In this document: one piece after another, positions 42,226-53,621 of the stretch
Layout of the letters: each line of letters begins with the position of its first letter
Position numbering within the stretch: position 1 is the first letter of the stretch
NCBI RefSeq assembly: GCF_033958435.1
Contig: NC_134137.1
Span: 109,316,501-109,380,500 of the forward strand
Reading direction: 5' to 3'
DNA from: Carettochelys insculpta
Lineage: Eukaryota > Chordata > Testudines > Carettochelyidae
Length of the DNA: 64,000 nt
Translations under genes and position numbers: made by a program
The notes under the pieces: model-generated
Told to the model about the DNA's origin: nothing
Databases searched by the model: none
The model's input: the letters and a program-made list of their open reading frames with translations, nothing else

Positions 42226-42655
42226 TGAGACCACCTAGGCAGTTAGTTCCTATTTTGTGCTTGTGTACTGGATTTTTTTTCTAACTGTACTAATTTGCAT
42301 GTGTCCGTTTTGAAGTTAATTTTGTTGATTTCAAAACAATTCTGTAATTTGTCATGGTCATTCTGAATCCTATTCCCATCCTCCAGACTGTTTGTAACTC
42401 CTTCTTGGTGTCATCTATAAATTTTATATGCATATTCTTCACTCCATTATCAGGTCATTGATGAAAATATTAAATAGTATCAGACCCAGGATAGCACTCT
42501 GGAGGCCCCACTTGATACAGCCTCCCAGTTTGACAGCAAACTACAGAGAGCTACACTCTGAATATGATTTTTCAACCATGATCCTATTTTATAATAATTT
42601 TATCTAGATCATATTTCCCTAGTTTGCCTATGAGAACATTAAGCGAGACTGCCCA
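42226..42655 (-). mobile_element. CR1 LINE fragment, minus strand (RT region)
   Basis: The plus strand contains 'gtcatggtcattctgaatcc', 'ttggtgtcatctataaatttt', 'cattgatgaaaatattaaatag' and 'cccaggatagcactctgg', the reverse complement of CR1 ORF2 coding sequence that I recognise from many turtle copies. The frame is badly broken. The copy lacks the 3' end. Confidence 0.65.
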
Positions 42656-43073
42656 AAACAGTTCCTTAATTTTACTACAATGGAAAGTTTGGAAAGCCAA
42701 AGGAAATGGAAGAAAAAAATGTATACAGATTGAACTTCTCTAGTCTGGCACCCTTACAGTAAAGTTGGTCTTTTCTACTATGGCATTGTCAGAAACATAT
42801 CTGTGCTCTTCCATTTCTAGTTCAAGGAGTTATGAGAATTCTGATAATGACAATTCCGCAGAAAAACTTCCAGTAGGGAAATTAGAACTATGATTATTTT
42901 CAGCATGAATATTTCTGAGCCAGGAATAAATTCATGATCCCTGCTAGAGACTTAATAAAATACATTTCATGCCATCTGAGAGCAACGGAATAGTTCATTT
43001 TAATACACATTTACACTGTTTAGAATCTCATATGCATTTCTTATAACCATGTGACAAATAACAAACTACAACT
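42656..43073. other. Mostly unrecognised, with a short Tigger-like end
   Basis: At 42727-42790 'cagattgaacttctctagtctggcaccc' resembles the terminal repeat of the element at 60153-60757. Nothing else is recognisable. Confidence 0.35.
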
Positions 43074-43504
43074 GGGCTGTGGCCACACTAGCCCCTCCTT
43101 TTGGAGGGGCTATGGTAATGTGGCATTTCAGCAGATGCTAACGAGGTGCTACCATGAATATGCAGTGCCTCATTAGCATAACAGCAGCTGCATGTGCTTT
43201 GAAAGTGCCGCTTTTGAAATGCACGCCGCCTGTGTAGCTAGGGGCCTTTCAAAAGGAACCTCTGATTTCAAAAGCCCCTTCTTCCCAAAAACAAATGGGA
43301 AGAAAGGGCTTTCGAAGTCCAGGGTCGTTTCTAAAGGCCCCTGGCTACAGGAGCAGCACGCATTTAGAAAGCGCACTTTCAAAGTGTGTGTGGCCACCAT
43401 TATGTTAATGAGGTGCTGCATATTCATGGCAGTGCCTCATTAGCATCTGCTGAAGTGCCACATTGCCATAGCACCTCCAAAAGGCCACTAGTGGAACTAT
43501 ACCC
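43074..43504. mobile_element. Palindromic MITE (431 bp)
   Basis: The ends GGGCTGTGGCCACACTAGCC and (reverse complement) GGGTATAGTTCCACTAGTGG continue as arms with 'ccttttggaggggctatgg', 'taatgtggcatttcagcagatgctaa', 'tgccatgaatatgcag'. The arms cover most of the element. It shares 'gaatatgcagtgcctcattagca' with 26224-26561. The flanks suggest a 3-bp duplication (ACT/AAC) that has mutated. Overlapping ORFs on both strands (43173-43427, 43192-43443) mirror each other because of the palindrome. Confidence 0.8.
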
Positions 43505-44109
43505 AACGTTGAATTCTTTGAAAATTTTAAAGAAACAAAAGAAGCTTTTTTGTTTGTTGGTTTTGTAGTTTTTATTTTTTATGTTGGGCTGCTACAAGTG
43601 TACTTTAAAGCTAAGTCAAACTAGCTGCATTAGGCCATCTGCCAGATAATTTAATTTTAGATTTCCCTGCTGAACTAGAATCATCATTGTGCTAATAATT
43701 CATATATAACACATACACAAACTCAGATGTTCCCCATTTCTTAAGAAAGAGACTTTCCCCATATAATATGATTTATTTTCTTCCTTAGATGCCTAGTTTA
43801 GACTCCTGATGACTTTGGCTGTGAAATTTGACTAGTTTAATTGATGAACATCAAGCCTTTTTCATGTTGTAAGCAGCTCTCTCTTTAGTTATAAGTACAT
43901 AATTTATCAGAGGGGTCATTTTCCATATATCTAAATCACTGCCATTGAACAAAAGGGAAATGCTCAGATGCACAGTTTTAGCTCAGCTTACAGTCATATG
44001 GTAGACTGATAAATGAAATGCATAGGAACCCACTGTTCAGTCCCCCATCCCAGCCCACCCTTCAAGTTCAGTACTCCTGCCCATTAGCCCCACCTCACCT
44101 CTGTACAGC
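43505..44109. other. No recognised feature
   Basis: AT-rich non-coding sequence. I see nothing in it. Confidence 0.35.
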
Positions 44110-45620
44110 ATTTCCCCCATGCACATATTTCAACTTGTTCTGTTTCGTTTCGCTAAATATGTTTATTTCCCCCAACAGTAAAGTTCATGGGGCGGCGGGA
44201 CCAGGAAGGTGTGTATGTAGTGGGGAAGCATGAGGGATGAGGGAGTGGGGCACTTGTGGTGCGGAGGGTGGCTGGGAGGGTCAGGGCAGGCCCTGGGCAA
44301 AGGCCTCGCACAAGGCCTCCCGGACCCTCACCACAGCCCTCTGGACATGGCGGCATAGGACAGCAGGCGGCTGCTCATACCCAGCCCCTGGGTCTGCAGC
44401 CCAGCCCTGGCAGAAGGGCTTCCGTCTACCCTCCACAATCTTGTGGGGGACACAGCTGGTGGCAACCACTGTGGAGATATCGGGACGCTAATGTTCAGCT
44501 TTGCGAGGAGGCTGCAGAACCTCTCGTTCAGCCTCCCAAATGTTTGCTTGATGGTGCCCAGGAGTAGTTTAGGTGGCTGTTGAAGATGTCCTGGGCTGGA
44601 GTGGTGTATTTGATATAGGGCTGCATGAACCAAAGGTGCAGCAGATACACGGCATCAACCACGATACGGGGGTGCATTGTGACGTCCCTGAGCAGGAGCT
44701 CCCATGGTGGGACACACATGCCTTCCTGCATCCAGCATCCCAGCTATGAATTCCAGAACACTTGGGAATCCTGGGTCCTGCCGGGCCTCCCCACGCAAAT
44801 GTCCAGGAAGCGGCCCCTTGCATCCGCCAGGGCCTGGAGTACCACGGAGTGGTACCCCTTCCTGCTAATGTAGGTGCCCCCGCTCTGGTCTGGGGCCCAG
44901 ATTGCCATATGGGTTCCATCCAGTGTGCTGAAAAAATTCAGGAACTCCAGTTCTGTGAACCCAGCGAGGGTGGTGTCCAGGTCCCTGATGGTGATGATGT
45001 GTTGCAGGAGCACAGTGTTGATAGCTCAGATGACCTGCAGGGGTGGAAAGAAGACACGTCCATGAACACCAGACTGGGTGGCCCCCTTCCCCCTTGCCCA
45101 ATAGCCCCCTTCCAGGGTGGGTCTGTAGTGTGAGCCTGGCTTACCTTTAGCAGCACTGCTTCAACGGTGGCCTTGCCTACCCCAAATTGGTAGCCTCCGG
45201 ACCTGTGGCTGTCTGGGGTGGCCGGCCTCCACAGTGTGATTGTCACCGTCTTCTGCACTGGGAGCACTAGCCACATTCAGGTGTCCCAGTGCTGGAGGAT
45301 TGCAGCGAGCCAGTGGCAGAGGTCCTCGAATGTCTGCCAGGTCATGTGGAAGTTCCTCATCCACCAATCATCGTCTCAGCCACTGCTTGTTGTCCCAGTC
45401 CTCCAGCACCAGCTGGTCCCACCACTCACTGCTAGTGGCGAAGGCCCATCAGCTCCGGCTCACGGTTGGCCTTGAGGGAGGGGCAGCAGGGCCCTGCCCA
45501 GGGCCTGCAGGATGGGGCACATGCGAGTGGCCCAGCCATGCTGCTCAAAGATGACAGTGAGCAGTATGGCCAGCAGGCTGGCTACAGTGGTCAGAAGATC
45601 CTCCTGGTGGAGTGTCTCCT
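44110..45620 (-). pseudogene. Second Harbinger transposase, heavily decayed
   Basis: Related to, but diverged from, the transposase at 22588-24022. From 5' to 3' on minus: N-terminal part near 45450-45150 with shifts; a GT-AG intron at 45036-45144 in the same codon position as in the first copy; then a stop (TGA) right after the acceptor; then 44744-45013 with 'FFSTLDGTHMAIW' (first Asp at 44918-44920) and 'GRPGRTQDSQVFWNS'. Then frameshifts lead to 'LLLGTIKQTFGRLNERF', where the catalytic Glu is Lys (44547-44549). Downstream 'catatttcaacttg' and 'gtttatttcccc' parallel the region after the first transposase. No TIRs were found. Confidence 0.82.
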
Positions 45621-45624
45621 TCCC

Positions 45625-45832
45625 TTTCCTATGTATTTGATTTTTCAGTTTTTATTGCAATCTTTTTTGGTCCTCTGTATTTACAAATGTCAGTCGTATT
45701 GGAAATGAGATTGATCTGATGAAATATATCTGTGCCATGAAAGCTCATCACTGAATAAATGATTTTGTTAGTCTTTAAAGTGATACATTTCTGCTGTTTT
45801 ATTTTTTTTTTGTTGACTTTTGAAGAGGCAAT
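45625..45832 (+). mobile_element. PLE/SINE-type tail, plus strand
   Basis: 'tgatgaaatatatctgtgcc', 'atgaaagctcatcactgaat', 'tgattttgttagtctttaaagtg' and 'tgctgttttatttttttttt' match the PLE tail order. It is diverged, with no coding part left. Confidence 0.6.
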
Positions 45833-47294
45833 TTAGGTTAAAGTGAGTTTGAGCTGGCTTCTGGGTTACTCTGATCATTAACTGTCTACTTTAGTAGCCA
45901 TTAGAAATTCTTGTCTGGAGAGTATTCAGTTTTATTGCCGAAAGCTCCTGTAGATTGGTAGTGAATGCTGCTTCAGGAAACAATCCAGGGATACTGTACA
46001 CAAGCCCCAGAGGTCCATTTAGGAAAAAGAGGAGTGGGAGAAAAGTTCATGAATTTCTCCAGATGGTCTTGGGTGGAACACCCACGTTCTTGGAAGCTGG
46101 CCCTGGTGAGAAAAAAGGGCGTTTCCATTGCAGTGGCTAGGGAAAGTCTCAGTCTGTTTAGGAAGCTGCTTGTTAAAAAAATAATGAAGAGTTGAAGAAC
46201 TATCTATTTGAGCCCCTATTTAAAATCCGCAAAGCAGGCAAGGCACAGTGTCATATCTCCTCCTCCCTGGGACTCATGTCAGTAGTTTGATTCCCAAAGA
46301 GCTGTCAGCCTGCCGCACGCTTTAGCAGAAATGCTGAAGGGTTTGCTTGGGAAAGGAGGTAGGAGGCATTTAAATGAGTGTTGTCGTTTGCCAAGATCAA
46401 AGCAAAAGTTGCACATTTTTACAAGTGTCATGTGGGAGAACAGCTAATCGCGGTAGTGCAGCAGCACAGCCAGCGTTGTTAACAGTGCAACACATGAGTG
46501 GCCGGTGTCTGTAACATGCCCTGCTGCAGCAGCGGGAGATGCTTCTCACGGCAGGGTGAGGAGAGAGTGAAAGCCAAAGTACCTCCAGTGGGAAGAACAG
46601 AGTAAGAAAATTAGATTGAAGCACAATGGGGGAAAGCAATCAGAGAGTGGAAGGAAGACAATGAAAGATCAAACTGATTAAGAATCTGGAGAAAGAACAA
46701 ACTTCAGAGATTTGTGACTTTTAATAGCACAATTATTTTTTAAAGGAAACCACCCATGAATCTCTCAGTGGCTATAAGCACAGTATCAGAAGAAGGATGC
46801 CTAGAGAAGATACCTACATCTAGCTTAATCACTACAAAATGCCGGAAGCAATTGGAGACTTGATGGGTGGGTTTCCACAGACAGGAGAACAAAAACTTGT
46901 GCTCCAGAGGAAACCTCGCCAAGTATTTCAAAATGTCAGAGAGACTGATGCCCCTGGCTGTTCTCCGTTCAGGTAACTGGTTCAGCTGGGAGCATGAGCC
47001 ATAAAGATACACACACATCCATGAGAGCTCACAAAATACACATACGTGTCTACAAGACAGAAAATGCCACTCTGGCCACTTTCTGGCAGTCATAAGCCAA
47101 AGCAAGCAACTAAATTGCTGCAGAGACAATGAAGAGAGCACAGTAGATGGGGAACTGGGACAGAAGCTGCTAATAACCGGCTCATTTGTGGACATGTAAC
47201 AGGCATTCTACAGCTACAGATAATGAGGGTGATTGAATGCACCATAATTAGGTTCTAACCATTCTATTGTAAATAACAAGAAGTCAAGAAGTCC
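45833..47294. other. No recognised feature
   Basis: About 1.5 kb. The 151-codon minus frame at 46740-47195 has an even composition with Ser/Leu/Cys and no motif. I treat it as chance. Confidence 0.3.
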
Positions 47295-47295
47295 T

Positions 47296-47720
47296 ATGTC
47301 ACTTTAGTGAGTAACAAATTTATTAGGTGATGAGCTTTTTTGGGTGAAACCACTTCATTGAATGGGATTTGGAGTGGAAACACAGAATCCAAGATATATA
47401 TAACAGGGAGTGAGATGCGGGGGTGGGGAAGAGGGAAAATAGTTACCTGTCATTAGTAGGACCAGTTAATGGGGCAAATTACTCTGGATGTTTCTCATTC
47501 CTGTGAATATCAAAGATGGGGAAATTTCCCTTGTAATGCATAAGGCAGTTAAGATCCCTCCTCAGGCCAAGGTTAAAGGTATTAAATTTGTAAATGAATT
47601 CCAATGCAGATGACTCCCTCTGTAGACATAAGTGAACAGTTTACAAAGAAATTTTTAGGGCTTGTCAAAGGAGTCCATATGACAGTTTTGGAGACTACAG
47701 ATTTGTCTTTCTCTATAGAA
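47296..47720 (-). mobile_element. Penelope-like element fragment, minus strand
   Basis: The plus strand starts with the tail (cactttagtgagtaacaaattt, attaggtgatgagctttt). It passes the UTR and, near 47585-47625, carries the reverse complement of the C-terminal coding part (LQRESSALEFIYKF on minus, compare 'LQRECSELTFISKF' at 55121-55162). So it is a 5'-truncated copy of another PLE subfamily. No terminal duplication was found. Confidence 0.7.
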
Positions 47721-48754
47721 CAAGAATGTGAAGCAGCAATGTCAGCTTCTCTGAATATGGACTGATTTATAGTAGAAACTCACATCAGTAGGGCTATCTA
47801 TGTCTCCAGGAAGTTGACAAGTGCAGGCCCGTGAGAGATATAGCCAGGTCAATAGAAGAATTTCTTGCTTTGAGCTAGCTTCCACCTCTCAGGGATGTGG
47901 ACTAGTTAGGCCAGTGGGAAAACCCCACCCATCAGTGTAAGCTGCAGCTGCATTGAAGCACTGTAATGGTGCAGCTCTGTTCCTTTAGCATTTTAAGTGC
48001 AGTCATACTCGATATTCCTCAATATGGATCTGATGAACTAACCGTGAGCACTGAGATGCAAATTCAGTTGTTGCTCTCCTCAGGAACACTGCTAGTTGGT
48101 GTCATTTGTGATGATTTATGTAACTCAGCGAATAGGTGGCAGATGGTAATTATCTGTCAACAGTATCATCCAGACCCAAGTTTACAGCAGAACTCCAAAA
48201 GTGAAAGACTAAAATTGTGACTCACCACTTCAGTTACATGGAAGTGTAATCCCTGTGAATCAAGTCCTCTGTGTCCCTTTACTATTCTCTTAAACTATTC
48301 ACCATCTTTACTCTATTTTATATTTTGTCCCCTTTTTCAGCCTGAATCGTTAGGCAATGTTCAGGGCCTCGTGGGTTGTTTATAGTAAGAAAGAAATTGA
48401 TGATTGAGTCAGGCATACTCTTTCAAATAACAACATTTGTTCACAAAGAAAGTACATAAAATCCTGTTTCCCTGAACACAATAGGATCAACCAGCAGGAG
48501 GCAGGTTTTATTTGTTTAGGCTGTGATCTTGTCCTTGAAAAATTTAGTAGAAACATCCACCCTCTTCTGAAGGCAGGCACTTTGCTTTCAGTTGCAACAA
48601 AATTTTCACTCTAACTTATAACTGCATGGATTTCTTGTTTGGGCAAACATAGAAAAGCATTTCAAAATCCCAGACTGTCTTCAGCAATTATACTTAAAAT
48701 ACGATGATGCAAACTTTTCTATTACCTTAAAAAGTTATTCGGCCAAGAGGAGTT
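47721..48754. other. No recognised feature
   Basis: Non-coding sequence, nothing recognised. Confidence 0.35.
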
Positions 48755-50045
48755 CACTATAAGAACAGCCATAAAGGGTCAGACCAATGGCCCATCCTGC
48801 TCAGTGTCCTGCGTCCCAACACTGGCCAGTGCAAGGTGCTTCGGAAGAAATGAACAGAAATGGGCAATTATTGAGTGATCCATCTGCTGTCACTGAGATC
48901 CAGTTTCTAACAGTTCAGGGACATCTGAAGCACGGGGTTGCATCCCTGCCCACCCACGCTAATAGCCATTGATTGACTCGTCCTCCACAAACTTAACAGT
49001 TCTGTTTTGAATCCAGTTATATTTTTGGCCTTCACAACATCCCCAGACAACAAGATCCATGGATTGACTGTACTAAGCGAAGAAAAACCTCCTTATGTTT
49101 CTTTCAAACCTGCTGCCTATTAACTTCATTGGGCAACACCTGTTTTTTTGTATTATGTGAAGGAGTAAAAAACGCTTCCTTATTCACTTCACTTTTTCCA
49201 CACCATTCCACACCATCTGTGATTTTATAGACATCTATCACATTCCCTTTAAAGTCACATCCCCTTTAGAGTAAGTTACGCAGCCTGAGCCTTTTAAATC
49301 TCACCTGATATGGAAGTAGTTCCATACCCCCAATCATTTTTGTTGTCCTTCTCTGTATTTTTTCTAATTTTAATGGATATTTTTTGAGATCAATCCAATC
49401 TTCATGCAGTAGTCAAGGTGTGTACATATCATGGGTTTATACAGTGCCATTATATTATTTTCTGTCTTATTATCTATCCCAACACTACTGGTTCCTATTA
49501 TTCTGCTATCTCTTTTTTATTGCTATTACACATTGAGCACATGTTTATGGCGAACTGTTCATAGTGAAACCTCGATCTCTTTTTTGAGCAACAACAGTTA
49601 ATTTGGACCACACAGCAGTTGATATGTATAGCTGGGGTTATGTTACATTCCTTTATATTTACCAACATTGAATTTTATGTGCCATATTGTTGTCCAATCA
49701 TTGAGTTTTTTGAGATCCCTTTGTAACTCTTCACAGTTTGTTTTGGTCTGAACCATCTTGAATTATTCTGTATTATCTGCAAAAGTTGCTACTACTTACA
49801 CCTCTTTCCTGGTATTTATGAAGCTGTTTAACAGCACTGGTCCCACTACAGAGCCTTATAGGAGACAACTAATTACTTCTCTTCAGTCTGAAAATTGACC
49901 ATTTATTACCATTCATTGTTTCCGATCTTTTAGCCTGTCACTAGTCAATGAGAGATCCTTATATATAGCAGATCACCTTTTATTGCATTTTTCTTGCATT
50001 CTTACAACTTCATGAAGCATGATTTCCCTTTACAAAAGCCATGTG
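48755..50045 (-). mobile_element. CR1 LINE copy of about 1.3 kb, minus strand
   Basis: From the 3' end ('agaacagccataaagggtcagaccaatggcccatcc') through 'gcaaggtgcttcggaagaaatgaacag', 'ggccttcacaacatccccag', 'taacttcattgggcaacacc', to 'gagatccctttgtaactcttcacag' and 'attgaccatttattacc'. This is the reverse complement of a CR1 3' UTR and RT C-terminal region very common in turtles. Indels and stops break all frames. It is the longest minus-strand CR1 here. Confidence 0.85.
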
Positions 50046-50192
50046 GGTTTCTTCAAAGGGTAGGTTATCAACCCCTGGAGCTGTGAAGGCAGCAAGCATT
50101 ATCTAATCAGACCGAGATCGTTTTGTGAGGAGATATGCCATGCTGGTAAGTGCCATACTGTACTATTTGGTTCATACATTTATGAGACTCTG
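50046..50192. other. No recognised feature
   Basis: Short gap between the CR1 copy and the next MITE. Confidence 0.35.
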
Positions 50193-50455
50193 GCCAGGTC
50201 TACACTGCAAAAGAAATTGGACCTAAGATATGCAGCTCCAGCTATGAAAATTGTGTAGCTGAAGCTGGCATACCTTAAGTCGAACTTTGTGGGTGGCCTC
50301 GCTCTGGGAGGTTGATGGGAGAAAACTCTCCTGTGGACTTCCTTTACTTCTCATGACAGCAAGAAGTACCACAGGAGACAGGGGCACCCTCTGGGTTCAA
50401 TTTAGTGTGTCCCTACTAGTTGCACAAAATTGAACCACAGAAGATCAACCGCAGA
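50193..50455. mobile_element. Turtle-type MITE, one end preserved
   Basis: 'ccaggtctacactgcaaaag', then 'ggacctaagatatgcagctcc', 'agctatgaaaattgtgtagctgaagctggc' and 'taccttaagtcgaactt' fit a MITE family common in turtle genomes (my recall). The inner 'aagatatgcag...agctgaagctggcataccttaagt' is palindromic. The right end is eroded or truncated, so the border is approximate. Confidence 0.55.
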
Positions 50456-51497
50456 CTTGTCCTCAGGTCCAGTGCCTTGCCACTTGATCAACACATTCAT
50501 TTCCTTGGGGAGAGGGGCAGAGAGCACTTCCTGCCACTCTGTAATATAAATTCAGTGATAGCCCTGATAGGTCTTGGGGGAAGACGTGTCCAAGTATTAT
50601 CATCTGGAACCATTGGGTCAGAAGCAGCAGCCTGGACTAGAACCTTTGGTCTCATGCAGGTTGGTTATTCCTATGTTCTTACAGAGGAACATAATAAGTG
50701 AGAATAACAAAGTCCTGATCCATGAATTTCTCACTATTTTTTCTCCCTTGAGACTATTTCAAAGATGCGTGGCTATCTGGGTCCAAGTTCATCTGGCTAC
50801 CCATATTTTCTCCATAATTTGGTCATGTCAATAAGGGAGTGTTATTGTCACTCAGAGCAGCAGGAATTTTGTGTTATGTGTTTCAATATTCCAGCCTTGG
50901 ATCTCCAGCTGTATCCTCCTCTTCCCCGCTTTTGTCACAGTGGGTATGTTAGTTTAGGATCACATTTATCATTTAGACTTTTTAGGAGAGGATGCTAGTA
51001 TTCTGCATAATAGTAAATTAGAGGTATGTACCCATCATCAAGCAGTCTGCAAGCATTTGTAACGCAACATTCCTCTTCTGTTGTAGGAGTAGCTCAAAGT
51101 AGCAGATTGTACTGCATGGCAAATATCAAGAGTCACGACTGAATGTTTTTCAACATTGCAATGAATTTTCAAACCTAAAGCAGCTGGTTAGCAGACCCAC
51201 TTGACTTTCGGAGCAAAGAGAAGCATTTAAAAGCAGCACAGGAGAAATAAAAAGAACTCTTGTAAATCAGTTAGACGATATTGTTCAGCATTGTCTCAGG
51301 CTTGCTAGTATAAATTGGAAAATGAGGATGGCATGTGTCCAAGTACTCAGCTTGGTTGTAACAACGTTCTGTTTGATTGGATTTCATTAGCTATAAAACC
51401 TGCGGACACATTTAACACTGTTGTGATCATCATATATTGCTCTTGATCCATACATATTTCATTACTGCCAGCCCCAAGTATAAAAAAACCCAAAATT
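50456..51497. other. No recognised feature
   Basis: About 1 kb of non-coding sequence. The 93-codon plus frame at 50420-50701 shows no motif. Confidence 0.35.
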
Positions 51498-51722
51498 GTG
51501 AGGTGGTCACCTCATCCTCAAAAAAGATACATTGGCATTAGACAGGTTCAGAAAAGGGCAAGTAAAATGATTAGGGGTTTGGAATGGGTCCCCTATGATG
51601 AGAGATTAAAGAGGCTAGGACTTTGCATCTTAGAAAAAAGGAGACTAAGGGGGGTTATGATAGAGGTACATAAAATTATGAGTGGTGTTGAAAAAGTGAA
51701 CAATCATTTACTTGTTCTCATA

Positions 51723-52432
51723 GGCTGCGTCTACACGTGCACGCTACTTCGAAGTAGCGGCAGTAACTTCGAAATAGTGCCCGTCGCGGCTACACGTGTT
51801 GGGCGCTATTTCGAAGTTGAAATCGACGTTAGGCGGCGAGACGTCGAAGTCGCTAACCCCATGAGGGGATGGGAATAGCGCCCTACTTCGACGTTCAACA
51901 TCGAAGTAGGGACGTGTAGACGATCCGCGTCCCGCAACATCGAAATAGCGGGGTCCTCCATGGCGGCCATCAGCTGGGGGGTTGAGAGATACTCTCTCTC
52001 CAGCCCTTGCGGGGCTCTGTGGTCACCGTGTGCAGCAGCCCTTAGCCCAGGGCTTCTGGCTGCTGCTGCTGCAGCTGGGGGTCCGTGCTGCATATACAGG
52101 GTCTGCAACTAGTTGTTGGCTCTGTGTATCTTGCACTGTTTAATGAAAGTGTGTCTGGGAGGGGCCCTTTAAGGGAGCGACTTGCTGTTGAGTCCGCCCC
52201 GTGACCCTGTCTGCAGCTGTGCCTGGCTCCCTTATTTCGATGTGTGCTACTTTGGCGTGTAGACGTTCCCTTGCTGCGCCTATTTCGATGTTGGGCTGAG
52301 CAACGTCGAAGTTGAACATCGACGTTGCCAGCCCTGGAGGACGTGTAGACGTTATTCATCGAAATAGGCTATTTCGATGTCGCTACTTCGAAATTAGCTA
52401 TTTCGATGTAGCGTGCACGTGTAGACGTAGCC
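51723..52432. mobile_element. 710-bp MITE, deletion derivative of the Harbinger family, ATA duplication
   Basis: The ends GGCTGCGTCTACACGTGCAC and (reverse complement) GGCTACGTCTACACGTGCAC are nearly identical, and the inner arms are rich in CTTCGAAGTAGC and TTTCGATG. ATA flanks both sides (51720-51722, 52433-52435). The middle (about 51950-52230) is not palindromic and resembles the Harbinger at 19115: 'cctccatggcggccatcagctgg' versus 19345-19370, 'gcggggctctgtggtc' versus 19397-19411, and 'ggaggggccctttaa' plus 'gaccctgtctgcagc' versus 24087-24160. There is no coding capacity. Confidence 0.85.
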
Positions 52433-52669
52433 ATAATGTGAGCACGAGGGGACACCAAAGGAATTTAATGGACAGTAGGGGTAAAACAAATAAGAGGAAA
52501 TTCCTCTTCACACAGCACACAGTCAAGCTGTGGAACTCCTTGCCAGAGGAGGCTGTGAAGGCTTGGACTATAACAGGGTTAAAAAAGAGCTAGATAAATT
52601 CATGGAGGTTAGGTACATTAATGGCTATTAGCCAGGATGAGTAAGGAATGGGGTCCCTAGCCTCTGTTT

Positions 52670-53461
52670 GGCTGTGTCTATACTATGAGATAAAATTGAA
52701 TTTAAAGGAGTTAGCTCTACAGTAAAACATCACTGTCTGCACTGTAAATGTCATTAGTTCGATTTATTGAGCCCTAATACCGATAACAAAATGTTGATAT
52801 TACGGGATGGGTACAGCATCGATTTCGAATTTAAAGGGTCAAATAAAGGCTAGAGTGGAAGCGCCATGTCTTTAATTCGACTTTATTAGCCTCCGGAAGC
52901 ATCCCGTATGTATCCCACACAGCTACACAGTGACCCTCCATGTATGACCGCTTCCTTCTCTGCTGCTCTCCATCCAGATGTGCAGGAAGAAGGTCACAGG
53001 AAGCCTGCGAATTTTTGATTGAATTAGAATTAGAATTTGAATTCTGCAGCTCCCACCCCTGCAAATGTAAAGGTCTGAATGTGCAGCTGACAGAACCAAT
53101 TGGGGGTGGACAGGGCTGATAGCACAGCTGCTTGCTGCTATGCTAATGTCCACAGAGGACACACAGCACAGAGAACCTGGGTGGATTTGGGGGAGGGCTG
53201 AATTCTGTCACTGGGTGCTCTGAATTCTGGGACACTGCTTCGCATTCTGGGATCCTAACATGAAACATGCACAAGCAACCAGGGCTAAGGAACTGTGGGA
53301 TAGGTACCCACAACGCACTGCTCATGCTGATGAACTTGCATAGGGCACTGGGGATGCGCAAACTCGATACGGAAAAATGATGGGTCGAATTTCAAGAAGT
53401 TTTGTCGACACAAATCCAAATTTATGAAAAATCAAATCTATCTTGTAGTGTAGACTTAGCC
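52670..53461. mobile_element. 792-bp non-autonomous element, TTT duplication
   Basis: The left end GGCTGTGTCTATACTATGAG and the right end (reverse complement GGCTAAGTCTACACTACAAG) are inverted. TTT flanks both sides (52667-52669, 53462-53464). Subterminal sequence 'gcgccatgtctttaattcgac' and 'tagcctccggaagcatcccgtatg' matches 11097-11150 of the 1.7-kb element, so the two share a family. No transposase. ORFs inside are chance. Confidence 0.85.
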
Positions 53462-53621
53462 TTTGCCAGAGACTGGAGATAGATGGCAGGAGAAAGATCA
53501 TTACCTGTTCAGTTCACTCCCTCTGCGGGACTTGACTTTGTCCACTGTCAGCAGGCAGGATGCTGGGCTGCATGGACTTTGGTCTGACCCAGTTTGGCTG
53601 TTCTTATGTTCTTATTAGAAG

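Larger units (their letters stand above)
51498..53616 (+). mobile_element. CR1 LINE 3' region interrupted by two MITEs
   Basis: CR1 C-terminal coding sequence reads 'GIRQVQKRASKMIRGLEW' and 'LGLCILEKRRLRGVMIEVHK' (51540-51680). It is cut at 51722, resumes at 52436 ('HTVKLWNSLPEEAVKAW', about 52519-52569), is cut again at 52669, and finishes with the 3' end 'ctgacccagtttggctgttcttatgttctta' at about 53614. Removing 51723-52432 with one ATA, and 52670-53461 with one TTT, restores continuous CR1. The LTR at 53622 sits immediately next to its end. Confidence 0.9.

Noticed and set aside
46740..47195. 151-codon minus ORF as a host exon
   Set aside because: No motif, no splice-site pattern and no supporting neighbours. 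It is consistent with chance, but cannot be excluded without comparison data.
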